Source: CAYSPT01 sp964432985 (GTDB taxonomy: Bacteria > Muiribacteriota > CAYSPT01). Taken from it: a DNA stretch of 49,229 nt. Positions 43,925-49,229 of the stretch are shown one piece after another. The notes under the pieces are model-generated. The model did no database searches. It had not been told where the DNA came from and was given only the letters and a program-made list of their open reading frames with translations. The position numbers and the translations under genes were made by a program. Each line of letters starts with the position of its first letter. Position 1 is the stretch's first letter. The DNA lies in NCBI GenBank assembly GCA_964432985.1, contig CAYSPT010000037.1:1-49229 (forward strand), in the 5' to 3' direction.

Positions 43925-44979
43925 ACCATACCCTCTTCCACCATCACCTGCGCCAGGACATTTCTGGCTTCTGGGTTGGTTGTCTTCCCCAGCAGTTCTT
44001 TGTACCGTTCATTTCCCACGAAAGGCAGTCCGGCCAATGCCCGGGCGGCCCGGTAGCGGACCCACCACTGACTGTCTCCCAGCATTTTGATCAGCACCTG
44101 CTCGTCATCCCGAACACCAATTTTTCCCAGGGCAATGGCTGTCCGGGCTCTGACATACCAGACAGGATGGTTGTGGTACCCACGGACGAGATCCACATCG
44201 CGGGGATCGCCCATGCGGGTGAGGGCGCGGAGGCACTCCGAAATGACTTCCGGGTCTTTAGCATCCTGGATGATGGCCTGAACGTAGGTCCGGTACTCGT
44301 GGCTGTCAGTTGCCTCCAGGTACCGCACCAGCCGAGGCTGAACATCCGGGGGAGCGTTGAGGGCGATCTGGCCCAGGGGCCTGACCACCAGGTCGCCCCC
44401 GGCTTCCTTGATAATGGAAGCCACCTTTCCCTGGGGCCAGTCCTTACGGGTGCTGATCAACGGTATCACCACCGGTACGGCGTCTTCTTTTTCTATTTGT
44501 ATCAATGCGCGCACAGAAGCCAGCGACAGCACCGGATTCTCCAGCTTGGAAAAGCGGTACAGCTCTCTCCTGGCTGATTTTTCACCCAGATGCCCGAGGG
44601 TCACGATTCCCAGGAGCTGCCTTTTGGAGTTTTTCGAGTACAGAAATTCCCGCGCCTCATGGTCCATCCCGAGGGACCGGCCCAGTTTGCTCAGGTTTTC
44701 CTTGACCTCACCCAGCAAGGATTCCTGGTAGTAGTTCCACAGGTATAAGAAGAGCATGGTGTCTGATTTCACGATGGCCGGCAGTTCGTTGGGAATCTCG
44801 TGGAGACACTGCACCAGCAGGGGGCGCCACATTTTCAGGAATTTTTTCCGGTGACGGTCGAGAATGATAAACCTGACTCTCATGATGACCACCATCACCA
44901 TCATAAGGACGGCCAGGCCGACCACGGAAATACCCGAGATTGCTACAATCTTGACGAGGGGATCGCTATAGACATTCAT
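43921..44979 (-). CDS. membrane-anchored HEAT-repeat protein
   Basis: 352-residue protein with one N-terminal membrane helix (ISGISVVGLAVLMMVMVVIM, about 14-33) followed by cytoplasmic alpha-helical HEAT-type repeats from about 115 to the end, for instance LASVRALIQIEKEDAVPVVI, WYVRARTAIALGKIGV and WWVRYRAARALAGL. Such arrays are scaffolds for protein contact. The start overlaps nothing but lies just after the receiver; the stop overlaps the glycosyltransferase start. It probably holds the synthase complex or links it to the receiver. No SD is evident before the ATG, so translation may depend on the upstream gene. Confidence 0.85.
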   Translation of the reverse strand: MNVYSDPLVKIVAISGISVVGLAVLMMVMVVIMRVRFIILDRHRKKFLKMWRPLLVQCLHEIPNELPAIVKSDTMLFLYLWNYYQESLLGEVKENLSKLGRSLGMDHEAREFLYSKNSKRQLLGIVTLGHLGEKSARRELYRFSKLENPVLSLASVRALIQIEKEDAVPVVIPLISTRKDWPQGKVASIIKEAGGDLVVRPLGQIALNAPPDVQPRLVRYLEATDSHEYRTYVQAIIQDAKDPEVISECLRALTRMGDPRDVDLVRGYHNHPVWYVRARTAIALGKIGVRDDEQVLIKMLGDSQWWVRYRAARALAGLPFVGNERYKELLGKTTNPEARNVLAQVMVEEGMV

Positions 44980-44980
44980 G

Positions 44981-45007
44981 CAGGCTAACGGGAAACAGGC
45001 TAACGGG
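44981..45007 (-). repeat. 12-bp direct repeat covering the receiver gene stop codon
   Basis: CAGGCTAACGGG is at 44981-44992 and 44996-45007, period 15. The second copy contains the TAG stop; the copy downstream repeats CGT TAG in the same frame, so a read-through would meet a second stop four codons later. Confidence 0.9.
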
Positions 45008-45380
45008 TACTTTTAATGAAGCGTCTGATCCTGGCGGTAAGTTCGCTGAGTTTGAATGGTTTGACGATGTAATCGTCGGCGCCGCCGTCCAGGGCCCGTA
45101 CTACGTCAGCCTCAGCGGAGCGGGCCGACAGGACCATGATGGGAACTTCTTTCCAGTCCGGCCGGTGCCGTATGTATTCAATCAATTCAAACCCGTTCAT
45201 GTAGGGGAGCATGATATCCAGAAGGATACAGGCCGGTGGCGACATCATGTCGATCATCATGCGCGCTTCCTGGCCATCGGTGGCAAACAGCAGTTCGAAC
45301 CCTTCCCGCTCCAGAAAGTAGCGAAGAAGCGTCCGCATTTCTTCATCGTCTTCCGTGATGAGAATGCTGGGTTTGTCCAT
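45000..45380 (-). CDS. response-regulator receiver protein of the polysaccharide locus
   Basis: Single receiver domain of 126 residues from ATG 45380: acidic site LITEDDEEM (about 6-14), phospho-acceptor aspartate in CILLDIMLPYMNG (about residue 55), SARSAEADVVRALDGGADDYIVKPF with the conserved lysine (about 83-107, shown only in part as a family hallmark). No DNA-binding domain. It lies 20 bases before the HEAT gene, followed by the glycosyltransferase, so it may tune polysaccharide synthesis through the HEAT protein. Family and fold are sure; the role is inference. A longer open frame to 45479 is judged non-coding. Confidence 0.9.
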   Translation of the reverse strand: MDKPSILITEDDEEMRTLLRYFLEREGFELLFATDGQEARMMIDMMSPPACILLDIMLPYMNGFELIEYIRHRPDWKEVPIMVLSARSAEADVVRALDGGADDYIVKPFKLSELTARIRRFIKSTR

Positions 45381-45388
45381 CCTGAAAA

Positions 45389-45520
45389 CTACCTTCCCGG
45401 TCCGTATTGTGCGAAGATAGGCGAGTTGATATCCGCGTCGCGGCGTATCGAAGCACCAGTCACGATGGGAGGATACCACCCGATATAACCCGTGTCAACC
45501 GCACATCCGCTACAAACCAT
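45389..45520 (-). CDS. candidate 43-residue small protein or leader peptide
   Basis: A strong SD (AGGAGG, 4 bases before) precedes ATG 45520. The frame encodes a 43-residue peptide starting MVCSGCAVDTGYIGW, with a CxxC pair at residues 3-6, ending TAG 8 bases before the receiver start. It is too short for family assignment. It may be a leader coupling translation of the receiver gene, or a small protein. Confidence 0.4.
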   Translation of the reverse strand: MVCSGCAVDTGYIGWYPPIVTGASIRRDADINSPIFAQYGPGR

Positions 45521-45931
45521 GTTCCCTCCTAAAACTCAACCTTACCACACTGTACCTGGAGAATCTGCTAACCTTGATCTTCTTCAGGTATGTGAATCAG
45601 AACTCGTCAGAAGCCGTTCCGGTTTTTGTGACACCTCCCCTCTTTCTTATATAATAAATATGGGGTTCTAAAGACATACGTATTCCAGGCACCCCTTTTA
45701 ATACACAGTATTCACCTAGTCATATACTGTTATCGTATTCTTTTAACTAAAATCGAAATAGTAAAATTAGATAAGTAGAAATAGTGAAGGTAAAATGATA
45801 TTTTATATGTTTTGATGAGTAATTTAAGAGAATTATTGTTTTGCTTAAGAACCAAGTTATTTGGCCGCGCGGCGGGATATTATGATATTATAATCATCCG
45901 AGTAGCAAATCGATAGCGTGGAGCGCAGGGC
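45521..45931. other. AT-rich divergent intergenic region
   Basis: About 410 bases between the receiver side (minus) and the TPR-barrel gene (plus), strongly AT-rich from about 45630 to 45900. Several -10-like words occur (TATTAT 45878-45883, TATAAT 45889-45894) but without a convincing -35 partner. It should hold the divergent promoters and any regulator sites of the polysaccharide locus. No gene was seen beyond the small frame at 45389-45520. Confidence 0.6.
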
Positions 45932-48445
45932 ATGAATAAATTATTGTTTCAAGGCTGCTTAAAAAGCGTAATAATTGCGTTGCTGCTGATCACAATGTTT
46001 CCTTTTACCGGGCCCACCCGGGGAGAGGAAACAGGAGACCCGGCGCAACAGGAAACTGCTTCCACTGCGCAAGACGAGTTGCACGTGGACGATGCCTTTG
46101 CCAAAGCCCGATCACTGGCCTTTGATGGCAAACGGCAGCGTGCAAAGCGTATTCTAAAAAATCTATTGAAGCGCAAGCCCAATTATACCGACATCCGCGT
46201 GTTCCTGGCCCGTGTCATGGCCTGGGACAAAGAGTTTGAGGAAGCCCGGCTTCAGCTCGATGAAGTCATCAAGGTCAAGCCCTTCCACCATGGGACGCTC
46301 AGGCTCTATTTTGATATAGAGATGTGGGATAAGAAACCGCAGAAAGCACTGGATATCGCCGAGCGGTACCTTAAAGAGCATCCCGACGATCACGACTTTC
46401 TCTATCGCAAAGCACGGTCTTTGTACGCGCTTGATAAAAAGCTGGAATCACACCTGGTGCTCAATCACCTGCTAACCCTCGATCCCACCTACGCCCAGGC
46501 ACACACGCTCCTGACCCGGGTGGAAGACGATTTCAGGGAAGCGGAAGGAGAAGAGCGGAAAAGGCAGAGAACACCGGCGGAAGAAGAAAATGTCCAACAG
46601 GAAGGAGAAGAGCGGAAGAGGCAGAGAACACCGGCGGAAGAAGAAAAAGCCCAACAGAAAGAAAGCGATGCACCGGAAATAAAACGCAAAGGCAAACCCC
46701 CTTCGGTTAACGTCATGTTCAATAAAGCCCGCCGGTACGCTTTTAACGGTGAGCGCCAGAAGAGCATGGACCTGCTGCAGGCCATCCTGACACCCAAACC
46801 AAACGAGCATGAAATACGGGTTTTCCTGGCCCGGGTTCTGGCCTGGGAAAAGGAGTACGTGACCGCCCGCAAAGAGCTCAATTACATCCTCTCGAAACGA
46901 CCCTATCACCGCCAGAGCTTCCAGGTATATTTCGATATCGAAATGTGGGCCAAGGACCCCGGCAAAGCACTGGAAATAGCTGAGCGGTATCTCGACCATC
47001 TACCTGGTGACGAAGATTTCGTCTATCGACGTGCAAAAGCGTTGCGCTCCCTGGGACGCGACACTGAAGCATGGGAACTGGTGGAAAAGATTCTGGACGA
47101 AAATCCGGAACACGAACGGGCCTTGAAGCTCAGAGAGAAGATAAAGAAAGTGCTGTGGCCGGAGCCAGAAGAAGAGCAGAAAGAGGAAAAGAAACCGGTG
47201 GACTCCCAGGAGTTAGACAAATCGGATCGGGGTGAGCCGCCTACGCTTGCGGAGGTGTACAACCAGGCACGCTCCTACGCCTTCAACAAGGAACGAGACC
47301 GGGCCAAGGAACTGCTCGAAGAAATACTGAGAGCGAAACCGAGAATCAAGTATGTAAGGACCTTCCTGGCCCGGGTTCAGGCCTGGGACAAGGAGTTTGA
47401 GGAGGGGCGCGACAACCTGGAAATCGTCTTGAAAGAAAACCCCTTCCACAAAGAAGCGCTGCAGGTTCTCTATGATATCGAAATGTGGGACAAGCGTCCG
47501 CACAAGGCACTGCAGATCACCGAAGCGTACCTGATCATGAATCCCGAGGACCAGGAATTCCGCTACCGCTGGGCCAAAGTACTCAATTCACTGGAGCATA
47601 AAGAGAAAGCCATTCTGGTTCTTGAAGACCTCCTGGCGGAAAACCCGCAACACGAAGACGCCGGCAAACTCTACGACCGACTCACCGGAAAAAAACAGGA
47701 AGAACGGCGTATGGGCGGTCTTGACGTCACCCGGGAGCCCGACAAGGTCTCGGTGTCCTACAAGCGGGAGATGTTCAGCAAGACATTTGCCGACTGGGAA
47801 ACCATCTCCTACTCCTACTCGCAGAAAGTCGGTCCCGTTCATAATCCCTGGACCCTGATATTGAGACTCAACACTGCTACGCGGTTTGGTAAGGATGGTG
47901 AACAGTACGAAATAGACATGTACCCGAAGATCTGTGACGGTACATATGCTTATCTCAACTTCGGCTTGTCCAGCGACTCCATCTTCCCTGAGCAGCGTTA
48001 CGGCTTCGAGGTCTACCAGAGCCTGCCGGGTAGTTTCGAATTTTCTCTGGGATTGCGACACCTCATATTCAGCTCCTCCACCGTCACCATCTACACCGCG
48101 GCACTAGGCCATTATTTCGGCAGCTACTGGGTCTCGCTCAGGACCTATCACACGCCCAAGGATGTGGGGAGTTCCAACTCCTGGAACCTGACGCTGCGGC
48201 AGTACCTGTGGGGGGGAGACAGCCACCTGGAGTTTTCCGGGGGCTTCGGCAGCTCACCGGACGACGACTACAGCAGCGATCTCATAGCGGAGCTGAAAAG
48301 TGAAAAGTGGGGGGTAGCCTTGAAACGCAGACTGAGAAGTGAACAGTATTTCTCACTCGGATACTCGCACGACCGGGAAGAAGTCCGGGAAGGCGAGTAC
48401 AGAACCAAGGAAACTTACAGTATTGGACTGGAGCACCGGTTATGA
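45932..48445 (+). CDS. exported TPR-module and YaiO-like outer-membrane beta-barrel protein
   Basis: 837-residue protein with a signal peptide (about 1-31, IIALLLITMFPFTG). Three homologous TPR-like modules follow, starting near residues 52, 258 and 439; each has a variant of RxFLARVxAWDKEFEEAR, FDIEMWDKxPxKAL and a KARxLxxL helix. Charged linkers separate them; the first contains a 19-residue repeat. Residues from about 594 form amphipathic beta strands ending LEHRL, a YaiO-type barrel. The layout matches PgaA-like exporters, which have periplasmic TPRs and an outer-membrane pore. The start ATG follows GGAGCGCAGGG. It overlaps the next gene by 4 bases (ATGA). Function as a polysaccharide export partner of the GT2 is inferred. 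Confidence 0.85.
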   Translation: MNKLLFQGCLKSVIIALLLITMFPFTGPTRGEETGDPAQQETASTAQDELHVDDAFAKARSLAFDGKRQRAKRILKNLLKRKPNYTDIRVFLARVMAWDKEFEEARLQLDEVIKVKPFHHGTLRLYFDIEMWDKKPQKALDIAERYLKEHPDDHDFLYRKARSLYALDKKLESHLVLNHLLTLDPTYAQAHTLLTRVEDDFREAEGEERKRQRTPAEEENVQQEGEERKRQRTPAEEEKAQQKESDAPEIKRKGKPPSVNVMFNKARRYAFNGERQKSMDLLQAILTPKPNEHEIRVFLARVLAWEKEYVTARKELNYILSKRPYHRQSFQVYFDIEMWAKDPGKALEIAERYLDHLPGDEDFVYRRAKALRSLGRDTEAWELVEKILDENPEHERALKLREKIKKVLWPEPEEEQKEEKKPVDSQELDKSDRGEPPTLAEVYNQARSYAFNKERDRAKELLEEILRAKPRIKYVRTFLARVQAWDKEFEEGRDNLEIVLKENPFHKEALQVLYDIEMWDKRPHKALQITEAYLIMNPEDQEFRYRWAKVLNSLEHKEKAILVLEDLLAENPQHEDAGKLYDRLTGKKQEERRMGGLDVTREPDKVSVSYKREMFSKTFADWETISYSYSQKVGPVHNPWTLILRLNTATRFGKDGEQYEIDMYPKICDGTYAYLNFGLSSDSIFPEQRYGFEVYQSLPGSFEFSLGLRHLIFSSSTVTIYTAALGHYFGSYWVSLRTYHTPKDVGSSNSWNLTLRQYLWGGDSHLEFSGGFGSSPDDDYSSDLIAELKSEKWGVALKRRLRSEQYFSLGYSHDREEVREGEYRTKETYSIGLEHRL
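46544..46657 (+). repeat. 57-bp tandem repeat coding a charged linker
   Basis: Two units of 57 bases (46544-46600 and 46601-46657) with few differences encode EGEERKRQRTPAEEENVQQ-like segments between TPR modules one and two. The in-frame length means linker size can change without frameshift. Confidence 0.95.
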
Positions 48446-49229
48446 TAACAAAACTTTTTTCTACTTTCGAACGGATTTTCTTCAAGCTGTCCCTCAAGAC
48501 TGTGGCCCTGTTCGGTTTCATCTGGCTGATGGTGGGATTTGTCTCCGGGACCTCCACCCTGATGGGACCGGTCAGGTGGCTCACCTCCATGGCCCGCTCC
48601 TCCGGATGGGGGCACTCCCTGGAGTCGGGATGCGTAAAAGGCATCATCATCCTCTACGTGACTGCTTCGTTTTTCGTGGCCTGCTGGCTGACCAGGATAA
48701 TGCTGAAGACCTCGAAGAAGCACATCAAGGTCCTCATTCCCCTGGTCTGCTTCCTGTGCGCAGCCGGCGCCCTTTACCTGTTTCTCAATCCCGCCACCAG
48801 CGGGTTGGACCGGGGCGAGGAGGAAGCACTCACCGAGCAGTTCACCTTCGGACCCTACCCCACCGAGAAGCGCTTGACGGACCTGAAACGCAAAGGGTAC
48901 ACGGGAGTCATATCGCTGCTGCACCCCGCAGTGGTACCTTTTGAACCGAAGCTTCTGGCCGACGAGCGAGAAGCCGGGGACAAGGTGGGACTGAGAATAA
49001 TCCACATACCCATGCTTCCCTGGGTAAGCGAGAACAAGGAATCGCTGGCCGTCATCCGCGATCTGGCAAGCAAACCCCAGGGACGCTACTATGTGCACTG
49101 CTACCTGGGAAAAGACCGGGTCTACCTGGTAAAACGAGTCATCGAAACCGTGTCTCCTAAACTGAAAATAGGGTCGGTATCCTCGCTTCGAACGCTTCAC
49201 AATATTACTAATTTCAGGGCTCCTGACAT
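48442..49229 (+). CDS. membrane protein tyrosine phosphatase, C-terminus cut by window end
   Basis: The start ATG overlaps the upstream stop (ATGA). 262 residues are visible with no stop. Three membrane helices lie at about 20-37, 66-82 and 93-111, followed by a cysteine-based phosphatase domain with the active-site loop HCYLGKDR (Cys220, Arg226) and, upstream, GPYPTEKRLTDLKRKGYTGV and VISLL, as in dual-specificity phosphatases. The cysteine and arginine required for catalysis are present; the general-acid loop would be around residues 190-200. In polysaccharide loci tyrosine phosphatases often control synthesis through tyrosine kinases, but none is visible here. A lipid-phosphate substrate is also possible for a membrane-anchored member. 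Confidence 0.85.
   Translation, partial: MITKLFSTFERIFFKLSLKTVALFGFIWLMVGFVSGTSTLMGPVRWLTSMARSSGWGHSLESGCVKGIIILYVTASFFVACWLTRIMLKTSKKHIKVLIPLVCFLCAAGALYLFLNPATSGLDRGEEEALTEQFTFGPYPTEKRLTDLKRKGYTGVISLLHPAVVPFEPKLLADEREAGDKVGLRIIHIPMLPWVSENKESLAVIRDLASKPQGRYYVHCYLGKDRVYLVKRVIETVSPKLKIGSVSSLRTLHNITNFRAPD

Noticed and set aside
45863..45873. GC palindrome GGCCGCGCGGC upstream of the TPR-barrel gene as an operator
   Set aside because: A single short GC-rich palindrome; no second site or family match to support a regulator site.

Overview
The window looks like a chromosomal segment of a free-living diderm bacterium of unknown phylum. An outer-membrane side is implied by a protein joining tetratricopeptide-type modules to a C-terminal beta-barrel (YaiO/PgaA-like). 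The core-gene order yicC-remA-gmk-coaBC-priA-def-fmt-rsmB, with a PASTA/kinase pair next to rpe, resembles the Firmicutes-type order but here sits with Gram-negative-style genes. Start codons are mixed (ATG, GTG, TTG) and Shine-Dalgarno (SD) sites are mostly GGAGG-like. I cannot name the lineage from sequence alone.

Layout. (1) 1-1.9 kb: thioredoxin reductase overlapping an exported nitroreductase. (2) 1.9-8.1 kb, minus strand: a giant seven-PAS/three-GAF histidine kinase followed by two stand-alone receivers. (3) 8.2-16.9 kb: a metallo-beta-lactamase-fold hydrolase and glycogen branching enzyme (plus) converge through a shared terminator on a four-gene minus operon: ATP-grasp protein, receiver-kinase-STAS hybrid, and two ADP-glucose pyrophosphorylase-like proteins. 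(4) 17-20.2 kb: two cyclic-nucleotide-domain proteins, a conserved hypothetical and a LOG-family protein. (5) 20.2-24.2 kb: a STAND ATPase-TPR-winged-helix regulator coupled to a membrane protein, then an 18-bp minisatellite that can encode a histidine-rich small protein. (6) 24.2-37.2 kb, minus: MATE transporter, rsmB, fmt, def, an unrecognised 992-residue secreted protein, priA, coaBC, gmk, remA, yicC. (7) 37.4-41.4 kb, plus: PASTA protein, pseudokinase, rpe, receiver, and a cytoplasmic ModA-like binding protein. (8) 41.4 kb to the end: ChaN-like protein, family 2 glycosyltransferase, HEAT protein and receiver (minus), facing a TPR-barrel protein and a membrane protein tyrosine phosphatase (plus). 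This last block reads as an exopolysaccharide synthesis and export system with its own signalling.

Two things stand out. First, at least five minus-strand genes have short tandem duplications covering their stop codons (near 17.07, 18.2, 24.1, 42.5 and 45.0 kb), and a sixth has a repeat ending just before its stop (13.95 kb). One of these duplications builds a chain of overlapping mini-ORFs between two genes. Second, the PknB-type PASTA kinase appears split into a separate PASTA protein and a membrane-anchored pseudokinase lacking both catalytic aspartates.

No tRNA, rRNA, CRISPR array, insertion sequence or prophage gene was seen.
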